From: an uncultured Mediterranea sp.
GTDB taxonomy: Bacteria; Bacteroidota; Bacteroidia; Bacteroidales; Bacteroidaceae
Direction: 5' to 3'
Assembly (NCBI RefSeq): GCF_902493215.1
Contig: NZ_CABUOL010000011.1
Span: 34,618 to 98,617 of the forward strand
Length of the DNA: 64,000 nucleotides
Shown here: piece by piece, positions 8,147 through 17,208 of the stretch
Layout: the number at the start of each line of letters is the position of its first letter
Position numbering within the stretch: the first letter of the stretch is position 1
Translations under genes and position numbers: made by a program
The notes under the pieces: model-generated
Databases searched by the model: none
The model's input: the letters and a program-made list of their open reading frames with translations, nothing else
Told to the model about the DNA's origin: nothing

Positions 8147-11100
8147 TTATTTCAGTTTTTCCAATCGTTCTTCAATCATACCGGCTATATCGTCGTCGGC
8201 CTGGTAGTTCTGCTGCAGGCTGAGGAGGTATTGGCGGGCGTCGAGCTTCTTGTCCATCGCCACATAGACGTCGGACAGCAGCACGAAGCTGCGTGCCAGC
8301 CAGTAGGCGTGCGGTGTACTTTGCTCGATGAACTGAAGTACTTCCTTTTCGGCAGCGGCATAGTCCCCGTTGTCGTACAGGTATTGGGCCAGCAGGTATT
8401 TGGCCTCGGCACCATAGAGGGTACGGGTGTCTTCGGCCAGCGGTTTCAGGTCGGCTACGGCTTTCTGCCAGGCTTTCTGGTTGAGGTATGCCTTGGCACG
8501 GTAGTAGAGGGCTTCGTTCTTCAGTTCGGGCGAGAGCTTGGTTTCGTCGAGCAGGGCGGTGGCTGCATGGATGGTTTCCACATCGTCTTTCAGCAGCACG
8601 GCGCAGCGCAGTACGCCGGTAGCACCCAGCTGGCGGCGGCTGTCGTTGGTGGCGCGGGCCTGCAGCTGCTTGTAGTCGGCCAGGGCCAGGTCATACTGCT
8701 GGCGGTTGAAGAGGATCTCGGCGTGCATGGGCAGGGCCTCTTCGGCATACGGACTGTCAGGATACTCCAGCAGTTTTCCGGCATGGAGCAGAACGGCATC
8801 GTCATCCTTCTGTTCCTTGCCGATGAGGCACAGGTAGTAATGGGCGTTCAGGCCGAAGGCGCCTTCCGGGTAACTTTGCAGGTAGCGTTCAAAGCTGGTC
8901 TTGGCCGGCTGGATGTCGCCTTTCATATAGACCTTCTCGGCTGCGATGTAGGTCAGCGAGTCCTGTTCGCTGGCTTCGAAGCGAATCTGTCCGGGCATCT
9001 GCGAGGCCAGGGCGGCAAATTCGTCTACGCGGTTGGCGTCCACATAGATGGACTTCAGGTCGCGCATGGCCAGACGGGCTTCTTCACTGCCGGGATAGCG
9101 GGTGATTACCAGCTTGTAGGCTTCGATGGCGCGGTTATAGTCCTCGCTCTGGTAGTAGAGCAGACCAATTTCAGCGGCAGCCTTGCGGGCTATCGGGCTG
9201 TCGGGATACTTGGACAGCAGTTCGCTGAAGGTGGCGATGGCGTCACGGGTCTCCTGATTCTGCACATACGAACGTCCTTTCTCGTAAAGGGCATTGACGG
9301 CGTAGGGCGAAGTGGGATACTTCTGTGCGAGGCGGTTGAGCAGGTCGATTTTGGTGCTGTAGTTTTTCTGCAGGCCGGCTACCAGAGCCAACTGGTAGAA
9401 GGAGTAGTCGCCCGATGCCGTTCCCATGCTTTCGGCACGGGTATAGTATCGGTTGGCCTCGTCGAATCGGCGTGCGTGCAGGCAGCAGTCGCCCAAACGG
9501 TTGTAGGCATCGGCCAGCGCTGTCGGGTTTTCACCTTTTTCCAGCTGGATGTAGCTGTTGAAGCGGTTTTCGGCCGTGGTATAGTCTTTCTTGTGGAAAG
9601 CGATGTAGCCCAGGTTGTAATAGGCCAGCGCATACATCTCGCTGCTGCGGTCGGGCGAGTTCTTCAGGTACCGGTTGAAGTCATCGGCAGCCTGCTGCAT
9701 TTGTCCCAGACGGTAGTAGGATTCGCCTCGCCAGTAGGCGGCCATACCCTGTTCCTGCATTCCCTGCCGGCCGAAAATGGCCCCTGTGCGAATCGATTCG
9801 CTGAAGTAATCGATGGCTGTGGGGAAGTCGGCGTTGGCAAAAGACTGCGTACCCAGCTGGAAGAGGATGCGCACCTTGGCTTTCTGGATGGCCGGTGTGG
9901 GCGACTGGATGCGGTTGATGGACTTCAGGGCGGCATCATAGCTGCGGGTTTCCATATAGACCTCCACCAGATAGTCGCTTACACGGTCGGCATATTGTGA
10001 GTTGGGATAATCGTTGAGGAACTTCTCGAATACGGTGACCGATTCGCCGAAGGCAGAGTAGGATGTCTCGTGGATGCACAGGGCGTAGTTGTAGGCGGCC
10101 TGTTCCTTGACCGTAGCGTCGGCGTTGGAGGCCGCAGCCTGTTCAAAGGCCATGCGGGCTTTGTTCTTGTCGGCCATCTTCAGGTAGGCAAGACCCAGAT
10201 GCAGCCAGGCATTCTGCGACAGGGCATCGTCGGCTGTGGTCACATCGCCCAGAAGTTGCGGCACTTGGGTATAGATACCGCAGTGGTAGCACGACAGACC
10301 GTACATGTACTGGGCATCGCGCCGTGGCCTTTCACCGTTGAGGCTGTTCGTATAAGCCTTGAAGTCTTCCACGGCTTTCTGGTAGCGCCCCATGTAGTAG
10401 GCTGCCGAACCCTCGATGCGGTGCATCTCGGCTACGTAGGAGGCATTGGGATAGGCCGACAGATAGTTCTGCGCTACAATCTCGGCCTTGTCGTATTGCT
10501 GCTTCAGCAGGTAGATTTCGGCTATATAGTAGGGAGCCAGCGTTTCGTACTTGGCGTTGCCTTGCGAGGCGAGGAAACCTTTCAGGGCTTCGTCATAGCG
10601 TCCTTGGGTATAGCGGATGTAAGCCAGGTAGTAGGTACAGTCTGCTTCGTAGCGGGAGCTGGTGCTGCGCAGGGTCTCGAACCAGATGGCGGCCTCCTGC
10701 ACGTTGCCTGTCTTCAGGTAACAGGTGGCTTTGCGGTAGGTCATGTCGTCGCGTTCTTCGTCGGCCAGCTTTTCCAGGTCGGCGGAGTTGAACATGGCCA
10801 GCGCGTTGTCATAATCCTGCTGGAAAAAATAGTTGGAGGCTATGAGTGCCTGGATGCGGTTGGCATGGGGCGTGTCGGGATATTCTTCCAGAAAAGCCCG
10901 CAACAGCTCGTTGCTCCGGGAATCGCGGGTCTCGTAAGCGGCGCACACCAGCATGTATTCAGCCTCCTGGCGGTCGCCAGCCTGTGGAGGCTGGTTGCCG
11001 TCTGCATCAGTCAGCCGGATGTAGGACTGCAGGGGGGCGATGGCGGCGGAGTAGGCCCGTTGCTGGAACAGGTTTTTCCCTTCGCGGAAGAGTTGCTGTG

Positions 11101-11191
11101 GCGTAGTGCCTTGCCCGTGTGTCTGTGCTGCGGCCAATAGGGGAGCGCAGCAGAGGGCGGTGCATAATATGCGTGAAAATCGGTGTTTCAT
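8147..11191 (-). CDS. Periplasmic tetratricopeptide-repeat protein
   Basis: The 1014-residue protein has a signal peptide (cleavage near AAAQT). Nearly the whole length is tandem TPR helices with the usual W-LG-Y-A-A-F-P spacing, for example AYYNLGYIAFHKKDYTTAENRFNSY and later similar units, more than 15 in total. Such proteins act as scaffolds for protein assemblies. It precedes the outer-membrane barrel gene in the same transcription unit, so a joint role at the outer membrane is inferred. Its substrate or partner cannot be read from the sequence. Confidence 0.85.
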   Translation of the reverse strand: MKHRFSRILCTALCCAPLLAAAQTHGQGTTPQQLFREGKNLFQQRAYSAAIAPLQSYIRLTDADGNQPPQAGDRQEAEYMLVCAAYETRDSRSNELLRAFLEEYPDTPHANRIQALIASNYFFQQDYDNALAMFNSADLEKLADEERDDMTYRKATCYLKTGNVQEAAIWFETLRSTSSRYEADCTYYLAYIRYTQGRYDEALKGFLASQGNAKYETLAPYYIAEIYLLKQQYDKAEIVAQNYLSAYPNASYVAEMHRIEGSAAYYMGRYQKAVEDFKAYTNSLNGERPRRDAQYMYGLSCYHCGIYTQVPQLLGDVTTADDALSQNAWLHLGLAYLKMADKNKARMAFEQAAASNADATVKEQAAYNYALCIHETSYSAFGESVTVFEKFLNDYPNSQYADRVSDYLVEVYMETRSYDAALKSINRIQSPTPAIQKAKVRILFQLGTQSFANADFPTAIDYFSESIRTGAIFGRQGMQEQGMAAYWRGESYYRLGQMQQAADDFNRYLKNSPDRSSEMYALAYYNLGYIAFHKKDYTTAENRFNSYIQLEKGENPTALADAYNRLGDCCLHARRFDEANRYYTRAESMGTASGDYSFYQLALVAGLQKNYSTKIDLLNRLAQKYPTSPYAVNALYEKGRSYVQNQETRDAIATFSELLSKYPDSPIARKAAAEIGLLYYQSEDYNRAIEAYKLVITRYPGSEEARLAMRDLKSIYVDANRVDEFAALASQMPGQIRFEASEQDSLTYIAAEKVYMKGDIQPAKTSFERYLQSYPEGAFGLNAHYYLCLIGKEQKDDDAVLLHAGKLLEYPDSPYAEEALPMHAEILFNRQQYDLALADYKQLQARATNDSRRQLGATGVLRCAVLLKDDVETIHAATALLDETKLSPELKNEALYYRAKAYLNQKAWQKAVADLKPLAEDTRTLYGAEAKYLLAQYLYDNGDYAAAEKEVLQFIEQSTPHAYWLARSFVLLSDVYVAMDKKLDARQYLLSLQQNYQADDDIAGMIEERLEKLK

Positions 11192-11305
11192 TGTCTTTCA
11201 AATAGGAAATTAGTATGTTATTTGGGTTCTGTTCGGATAACCGTCGCATACAAAAGTACGTTTTTTGTCCGTCATTTGTTTGCTCTGTTGATGTTTTTTA
11301 GTATC

Positions 11306-11833
11306 TCAGGGGCGTTTGTCCAGAAATAATTGTAGTCCGCGGCGGATGGAACCAAGTCCGAACTCTTCGGGACGGATGTCTTTCAGCGGCACGAAGAAGA
11401 GGGCGGCGGCATCGTCCATCGCCTTGTAGTGCAGGGTATCCTCCACCTCGCAGCAGAAAAACATGTCGAGTGTATGGACCGTGAACCCCGAATATACGTA
11501 AAGATTGGGTAGCGAAAAAAGATAGCGGGTGCGTACTACCTGCAGTCCGGTCTCTTCCTTCACCTCGCGTATGACGCCCTCTTCGCCTGTTTCGTAGAGG
11601 TCAACGAAGCCGCCGGGCAGGTCGAGGGTCCCTTTGGCCGGTTCTTTTGCACGACGGCACACCAGCAGTTCGTCCCGGCTGTTGACGATAAAGGCTACTG
11701 TAGCCGATGAGGGGTTGAAGTAATAAACGAATCCGCAGTCGGCACACTGCCTGGACTTTTCGTTGTGTATGTCGAAGCGGGAAGAACCGCACTTGGGACA
11801 ATACCTGAATTGGGAAAGAGGGTGTTCTGCCAT
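11306..11833 (-). CDS. NUDIX hydrolase with N-terminal zinc ribbon
   Basis: The 175-residue protein begins with a four-cysteine zinc ribbon (CPKCGSSRF and CADCGFVYYF), followed by a NUDIX fold with the intact Nudix box GGFVDLYETGEEGVIREVKEETGL (shown in part: REVKEETGL). Members with this zinc ribbon resemble the NudC/NADH-pyrophosphatase branch, but the enzyme is shorter and its substrate is not determined. A nucleoside diphosphate derivative is likely. It is a single gene, with the ATG preceded by a short gap to the divergent comF gene. Confidence 0.85.
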   Translation of the reverse strand: MAEHPLSQFRYCPKCGSSRFDIHNEKSRQCADCGFVYYFNPSSATVAFIVNSRDELLVCRRAKEPAKGTLDLPGGFVDLYETGEEGVIREVKEETGLQVVRTRYLFSLPNLYVYSGFTVHTLDMFFCCEVEDTLHYKAMDDAAALFFVPLKDIRPEEFGLGSIRRGLQLFLDKRP

Positions 11834-12005
11834 TGAATATCAGTCTTTAAGTTCCATATCGGACACAAAGGTAAGCAATTCGTAAAATCTTCTTCCATTT
11901 TCTTTGGTAAATGTATGCCAAACCTGTACTTTTGATTGTTTTTAGTAGGAACGGCGGGTTACATCCGCCGGAAGGAAGAATTGTAAAAAAGAAAAATCGG
12001 AAGAT

Positions 12006-12725
12006 ATGAAAAGAGTGTTGGCTGGACGTTCGATAGGCCTTTGGCTCCGTTCGGCGCTTCATCTGTTGTTCCCGCGGATGTGCGTCGTGTGTGGCACGCG
12101 GCTGATGGAAGGTGAAGAGGGCATTTGCTTCCGCTGTAACATGGACATGCCCCGTACGAACTGGCATCTGTTGCGCGACAATCCGGTAGAGAAAGAATTC
12201 TGGGGAAAGGTGCCGCTGGAGCGTGCCACCTCGTTTTTCCTCTATCACAAAGGGAGCGATTTCCGTCACATCCTGCATCTGTTGAAGTATGGCGGACGCA
12301 AGGATGTGGGGCGCATCATGGGGCGGTTCATGGCCGAAGAACTGAAGGTAAGCGGCTTCTTCGATGGGATAGACTGCCTGGTCCCAGTGCCGCTGCATCC
12401 GCTCAAGCGCAGGGAGCGTGGCTATAACCAGAGCGAGTGTCTGGCAGAAGGGCTTTCGGTTGTGACGGGCATTCCGGTGGATGTCTCGGCAGTGAGGCGG
12501 CAGGTGCATACGCAAAGCCAGACCCGCAAGTCTGCCTACGAGCGTTGGGAGAATGTGGCAGGCATTTTTCGGGTAGACCATCCGGAACGCTATGCCGGCA
12601 AGCATCTTCTGCTGATTGATGATGTGCTGACCACAGGCTCTACCATAACCGCCTGTGCCGATGCCTTTGCAGGTATTGAGGGGCTGCGTATCAGTGTGCT
12701 GACACTGGCCAAGGCGGGGATGTGA
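12006..12725 (+). CDS. comF: ComF-family phosphoribosyltransferase-like protein
   Basis: The 239-residue protein opens with a zinc-finger-like CVVCGTRL / CFRCNMDMP pair. It then has the PRTase fold with the conserved VPVPLHPLKRRERGYNQSE segment and the PRPP-binding loop LLLIDDVLTTGST. ComF proteins act in DNA uptake in competent bacteria. In Bacteroidetes the role is unproven, and an amidophosphoribosyltransferase-like activity is sometimes proposed. The start at 12006 (MKRVLAG) is the first good ATG after a purine-rich tract. Confidence 0.88.
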   Translation: MKRVLAGRSIGLWLRSALHLLFPRMCVVCGTRLMEGEEGICFRCNMDMPRTNWHLLRDNPVEKEFWGKVPLERATSFFLYHKGSDFRHILHLLKYGGRKDVGRIMGRFMAEELKVSGFFDGIDCLVPVPLHPLKRRERGYNQSECLAEGLSVVTGIPVDVSAVRRQVHTQSQTRKSAYERWENVAGIFRVDHPERYAGKHLLLIDDVLTTGSTITACADAFAGIEGLRISVLTLAKAGM

Positions 12726-12753
12726 CCATACGTTGAAGTTTTTCTGATGACTG

Positions 12754-13734
12754 TCACCTTTTTATCTTCAATATCCGCTGCAACAGGCTCCTTTCCTTCG
12801 TTACGATATCCGCCGTGCCGCTCATCACCTTCATCACCGGCAGTTCCTTGCCGTAGTGGGTCTTCAGGCCGTGGGGCAAGGCCACCTCCACCACGAAGTT
12901 CCCCTCCTCGTCGGGCACGGGCGAGATGCTTTCCACCAGCCCCTCCAGAAAGCCGAACTCCTGTTCCGGAAAGGCATCCAGCCGGACGACGACCCGCTGC
13001 CCCACCCGTACCTTCCCCGACCCCTGCATGGGCAGCGATGCCTTGCCCACAGGGGCGGACTCCCGCTGCGGAACGACCACGAACATCGTCTCCCCCGCCG
13101 TGGTCAGCTGGTTCTCCTTCCACAGCTGCATGAAGGCCACCGTCCCGTCCGTCGGGGCCGTCAGCAGATAGGTGCTTTCCCATTCGGCCAGGGCGGCGTC
13201 CAGCAGGGCCACCGCGTTCAGCAGCTGCGTCTCGTAGCTGCGGTTCTCCCCCATGTGTTGCAGGTAGTTGTCCCAGGCCGTCAGGCAGGAGGAATAGGCA
13301 CCCTGCACCTCTCCCAGCTGGGGAAGGTTTCGCGTCAGCAGCCGGTCGGCCAGTTCCGGCCTGGCCCCCTCCCGTTTCCACGCCTTCAACCGTTCGTGCA
13401 GGTACAGCACGTCCTCGGTGCGGGCCGTGCTCTCCAGCGTAGCCAGGCAGTCCCCCCGCTTCACCGCCTGCCCGTTTTGCACGTACAGACGGCCTATCCG
13501 TCCTCCCGCCTTACTCGGCAGGTAGGCGGGAGGGTCCTGGGTAGTCAGTGTGAAGACCGTACTTACCGTGTCCGGATAGCTGAACAGGGCACTTCCTGCC
13601 AGCAACAGGACCACCACGACCGCCAGCAGGCCCATGCCCCACCGCAGCATCCACGAAGGCATCCGCCCCAGCACCTCCTGGAACTCCTCGCTCCGGAGTT
13701 CGATGTCATTTTCCGTCTTCCGCTCCTTTTCCAT
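12754..13734 (-). CDS. HlyD-family membrane fusion protein of the RiPP exporter
   Basis: This 326-residue periplasmic adaptor bridges the ABC exporter to the outer membrane. One transmembrane segment (about residues 33-52, WGMGLLAVVVVLLLAGSALF) is followed by a biotinyl-lipoyl-like half motif (GGRIGRLYVQNGQAVKRGD), a coiled-coil region, a second lipoyl half (APTDGTVAFMQLWKENQL) and a beta-barrel. The start lies 3 bp after the stop of the ABC gene, so the pair is translationally coupled. It is the last gene of the peptide locus. The locus has no TolC-type gene, so an outer-membrane channel must come from elsewhere. Confidence 0.9.
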   Translation of the reverse strand: MEKERKTENDIELRSEEFQEVLGRMPSWMLRWGMGLLAVVVVLLLAGSALFSYPDTVSTVFTLTTQDPPAYLPSKAGGRIGRLYVQNGQAVKRGDCLATLESTARTEDVLYLHERLKAWKREGARPELADRLLTRNLPQLGEVQGAYSSCLTAWDNYLQHMGENRSYETQLLNAVALLDAALAEWESTYLLTAPTDGTVAFMQLWKENQLTTAGETMFVVVPQRESAPVGKASLPMQGSGKVRVGQRVVVRLDAFPEQEFGFLEGLVESISPVPDEEGNFVVEVALPHGLKTHYGKELPVMKVMSGTADIVTKERSLLQRILKIKR

Positions 13735-13737
13735 AGC

Positions 13738-15948
13738 CTATCCTCCCAGTTCCAGCTGGTTCTTCACCAGCGTATAATAAGCACCTTTCTTTTCCGTGAG
13801 CTCCTCGTGCGTGCCTTGTTCCGCCACCTTGCCCCGGTCCAACACGACGATGTGGTCCGCGTGCCTCACCGTGCTCAGCCGGTGGGCCACCACGACTACG
13901 GTCTTCCCCCGGTAGAATGTGTTCAGGTTCTCCATGATGACCCGCTCGTTGTTCGCGTCCAGCGCGTTGGTCGCCTCGTCGAAGAACAGGAACTCCGGGT
14001 TCTTGTAGACGGCCCGGGCTATCAGCAATCGTTGTCGCTGTCCCTGGCTGATGCCGTTGCCTTCCATGCCGATGCGGGTGTTGTACTTCAGCGGGAGCGA
14101 TTCGATGAACTCCCGTATGTTGGCAGTCTCCACGGCGTGGAGCAACCGTTCCTTGTCTATCTCCTCCACGCCCACCGCGATGTTCCGGGCGATCGTGTCC
14201 GAGAAGATGAACCCGTCCTGCATCACCGCCCCCGTATGCGCCCTCCACAGGTGCGGGTCCAGGTCGCCCAGGTCGGTGTTCCCCACCCGCACGTGTCCCC
14301 TGACGGGCGGATAGAAGCCCATCAGCAGTTTCACCACCGTTGTCTTGCCGCTCCCGCTCGCCCCCACGATGGCCGTCACCCTGTGCCTTGGCACGGTGAG
14401 GTTCAGGTGGTCCAGCACGTAGTCCCTGTCCGCCCCGTCGTAGCTGAAGCACACGCCCTCCAGCCGGAGCGCGTCGTAGTCGGGCAGCGTGTCCAGCCGT
14501 TCCCCCGCCGCCTGTTCCTCGTCCTCCCGGTTGTGTATCTCGTTCAGCCGCTCCAGGCTGATCTTGGCATCTTGGAGCGACTGCGCAAAGCCGATGGCCT
14601 GGCTGACGGGTGCCGACAGCTGCCCGATGATGTAGCTCACGGACATCATCATGCCCAGCGTGATCTCACCCTGCACCACCGCCCGCGCCGACAGGTAGGA
14701 GATGAGCAGGCCCGTGGTCTGGCTGAAGAAGAGCGACCCCGCCTGTTGCGCCTGCCCCAGTGCGGTGCTCCTGATGCTTATCCGGAAAAGCTTCACCTGT
14801 ATGCTCTCCCACAGCCACCGCTGCTGCCTCTCGCAGTTGTTCAGCTTGATTTCCTGCATGCCCGTCACCATCTGCACCATGTTGCTCTGGTTGGCGGCCG
14901 CCTGGGCGAAGCGCGCGTTGTCCAGCCGCCGCCGGTAACGCATGAAGAACACAATCCAGAGTGCATAAAGCGTGTTCCCCGCGAGGAACACGCCCAGGAT
15001 GGCCAGGTCATACCAGGCCAGTATGCAGGCGAACACGATGAAGTTGAAGAAGGAGAAGAGCGTGGCAAGCGTGTTTCCGGTCATGAAGGTCTGTATGCGG
15101 CTGTGGTCCCCCACGCGTTGCAGGATGTCCCCGATGTGCTTCGTGTCGAAGAAGTGCAGGGGCAGCCTCATCAGTTTCATCAGGAAGTCGGATATCAGGG
15201 TGATGCTGATGCGCGTGTTCATGTGCAGGGAGATCCAGCTTTGCAGGAACCCCACCCCCGTCTGCGTCACGGCCAGCACCAGTTGCGCCACCAGTATCAG
15301 CCCTATCAGGTCCAGGTTGTTGTGGCTGATGCCCTGGTCCACCACCGCCTGTGTCAGGAAGGGCAGTATCAGCGCGAACACGCTCCCCAGCAGCATGCCC
15401 GTCACCAGTTGCAGCAATTGCGCCCGGTAGGGCGACAGGTAGCGCAGGTAGTATCCCAAGTTTTTTTCCTGTTTCTGCCGGTCGTCCTCCATCCCGAAGA
15501 ACTCGGGCGTGGGACTCAGCGCCAGTGCCGTTCCGCTCTCCGCGCCGCCCTCCCGTGTCACGGCCCAGCATTTGCGGAACCCCTCCTCGTCCATTTCATA
15601 CTTTCCCTTGGCCGGGTCCGCTATCAGGAACCTCCTTTTCCTTCCCTTCCCCCGGATGCCGTAGCACACCACGAAGTGCCGCTGGTTCCAGTGTAGAATG
15701 CAGGGCAGCGGCATCTCCTCCACCAGTTGCTCCAGCGTGATGCGCACCCCCTGCGTGCGGAACCCGATGCTCTCCGCGGCCTTGCTGATGCCCAGCATGG
15801 ACACGCCCTGCCGCGTGATGTAGCTCCGCTCCCGCAGAGTCTGCAAGGCATAACTCCGCCCGTAGTACTTCGCTATCATGCGGAGGCAGGTCGGGCCACA
15901 GTCCATGGAGTCAAGCTGGGCGTAATGAGGGAAAGAGAAACGGTTCAT
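13738..15948 (-). CDS. Peptidase-containing ABC transporter (C39 peptidase, GG-leader exporter)
   Basis: The 736-residue protein has three parts. Residues 1-130 are a C39 papain-like peptidase with catalytic Cys17 (MDCGPTC), a His in RHFVVCYG and an Asp in IADPAKG; such domains cut after Gly-Gly. Residues 160-450 are six transmembrane helices. Residues 490-736 are an ATPase with Walker A GASGSGKTT, signature ISQGQRQR (a change from LSGGQ) and Walker B FLFFDEATNALD. It would cleave the leader of the two precursors at 21441 and 23726 and export the core. The gap to the rSAM-like gene upstream is 16 bp. The gene is much more GC-rich than the peptide and propeller genes. Confidence 0.95.
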   Translation of the reverse strand: MNRFSFPHYAQLDSMDCGPTCLRMIAKYYGRSYALQTLRERSYITRQGVSMLGISKAAESIGFRTQGVRITLEQLVEEMPLPCILHWNQRHFVVCYGIRGKGRKRRFLIADPAKGKYEMDEEGFRKCWAVTREGGAESGTALALSPTPEFFGMEDDRQKQEKNLGYYLRYLSPYRAQLLQLVTGMLLGSVFALILPFLTQAVVDQGISHNNLDLIGLILVAQLVLAVTQTGVGFLQSWISLHMNTRISITLISDFLMKLMRLPLHFFDTKHIGDILQRVGDHSRIQTFMTGNTLATLFSFFNFIVFACILAWYDLAILGVFLAGNTLYALWIVFFMRYRRRLDNARFAQAAANQSNMVQMVTGMQEIKLNNCERQQRWLWESIQVKLFRISIRSTALGQAQQAGSLFFSQTTGLLISYLSARAVVQGEITLGMMMSVSYIIGQLSAPVSQAIGFAQSLQDAKISLERLNEIHNREDEEQAAGERLDTLPDYDALRLEGVCFSYDGADRDYVLDHLNLTVPRHRVTAIVGASGSGKTTVVKLLMGFYPPVRGHVRVGNTDLGDLDPHLWRAHTGAVMQDGFIFSDTIARNIAVGVEEIDKERLLHAVETANIREFIESLPLKYNTRIGMEGNGISQGQRQRLLIARAVYKNPEFLFFDEATNALDANNERVIMENLNTFYRGKTVVVVAHRLSTVRHADHIVVLDRGKVAEQGTHEELTEKKGAYYTLVKNQLELGG

Positions 15949-15964
15949 TCCTGCCCCCTTTCTT

Positions 15965-17200
15965 TCAGATGCGGCACAAGTCCGTCTTTCCCGTCACCAG
16001 TTCATAATTGGAAATGGACGGGCACAGGTCTCTGTTCACACAGTTCCTGCAAGGTTCAGCCTCATGACGGGTTTTCAGCCAATATGCCCCCTCCGCGATT
16101 TCCTTGTATACAGCCTCTTTCAGGGCCATTTCCCGGATATTCCCCAACGGATGTCCGTTCATGTTCGGATAGATATCTCCTTCGGGGGTCAGGTACAGTT
16201 TGCCGAAGAACTGGTCGTTCAACGCCCGGTGCCGGAAAATTGTCTTTCGGCTGACCGGTTCCGCCAACAGGTCTTCTTTGTTGACAAATACATAATCCCG
16301 GAAGAAATCCCAGTTCGTTCCGGTAAAGAACGGATAAATCTGCATGGATACCGTTTCCGGGATGTCCGCATGGGCGATGCGTTCCATGTCCGCCTCGTCC
16401 GTCACAAGTACTTTCCACCGGATGCCGGGATACTGCCATTCCTGAATCCAGCGTGTCCAGTCCCCGTCCCGGGACGGACATACCGACACCTCCAGCACGC
16501 TGTCGGTCGCTTGACTCAAATCGATGTACGCATCATTCAGGAAGGCACCGTCCAGCCATAGATGCTTTTTGAACGCTGACCGGGAGAATTCGGACAGGAG
16601 CGAAACACATTTCCGATTCGCGATCGGGTCTCCTCCTGCACAGAAATTCACTTTCTGTATGCCGGTCTGCTGGAGTTGCCTGAGAAGGCGGACATACGTT
16701 TCCCGCGGAAGTTCCTCTTCCCTCTCGAACACGGTGCAATGATCCATTTGCCGGAAATAGGCGGAGCATTCCCTGCATCCCTTGTTGCACTTTCCGGAGA
16801 AGAAGAGAGTCACTTCGTTCAGATTCTCCAGAATGTGTTCTCCCAGTGATGTTTTCTCCTTCTCTTCCTTCACACGGATTTCCACGTTCAGGAAGAGAGT
16901 GGGTTTGAACAGATAAGGCAATGCCGTGCCCGACACGTGCTCCACGCAGTCGCCCGAAAAAGTATCCCTCACTTCGTGTATAAAGTCACGTACCGTCTGC
17001 TTTTTCAGGTCTGTCTCGTCCAGCAGGATTCCATAGCCGTTGGCCGCGTCGTCCCACACGTCCAGAATATGCTCGATTTCGGGTACTTCGGGACATTTCA
17101 GGTAAGCCCCGTTCAAAGTATTGTAAACGACCGCTTCGTGGCCGTTGCGGAACAGGAACGTATAGGGTTCCAGATAAAACCAGTGTTTCATGACAGACAA
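15965..17200 (-). CDS. rSAM-like protein of the GG-Bacteroidales peptide system (pseudo-rSAM type)
   Basis: The 411-residue protein matches the pseudo-rSAM partner usually found next to the maturase in these systems (N terminus KHWFYLEPYTFLF). The central region has a CxxxCxxC motif (CNKGCREC), so an iron-sulfur site may exist despite the family name. There is a GGDP motif in NFCAGGDPIANRKC and a C-terminal SPASM-like cluster (CRNCVNRDLC). It follows the maturase with 8 bp between, and the two are probably translated together. Possible roles are substrate recognition or a second modification. Assignment rests on family resemblance from memory and position. Confidence 0.85.
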   Translation of the reverse strand: MSVMKHWFYLEPYTFLFRNGHEAVVYNTLNGAYLKCPEVPEIEHILDVWDDAANGYGILLDETDLKKQTVRDFIHEVRDTFSGDCVEHVSGTALPYLFKPTLFLNVEIRVKEEKEKTSLGEHILENLNEVTLFFSGKCNKGCRECSAYFRQMDHCTVFEREEELPRETYVRLLRQLQQTGIQKVNFCAGGDPIANRKCVSLLSEFSRSAFKKHLWLDGAFLNDAYIDLSQATDSVLEVSVCPSRDGDWTRWIQEWQYPGIRWKVLVTDEADMERIAHADIPETVSMQIYPFFTGTNWDFFRDYVFVNKEDLLAEPVSRKTIFRHRALNDQFFGKLYLTPEGDIYPNMNGHPLGNIREMALKEAVYKEIAEGAYWLKTRHEAEPCRNCVNRDLCPSISNYELVTGKTDLCRI

Positions 17201-17208
17201 TGTTTGGA

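Noticed and set aside
12856..15696. Long open frame (946 codons) antisense to the ABC exporter and HlyD genes
   Set aside because: It is a shadow of the GC-rich genes on the other strand; its residues are rich in His, Arg and Gln without domains, and the sense genes have clear motifs.
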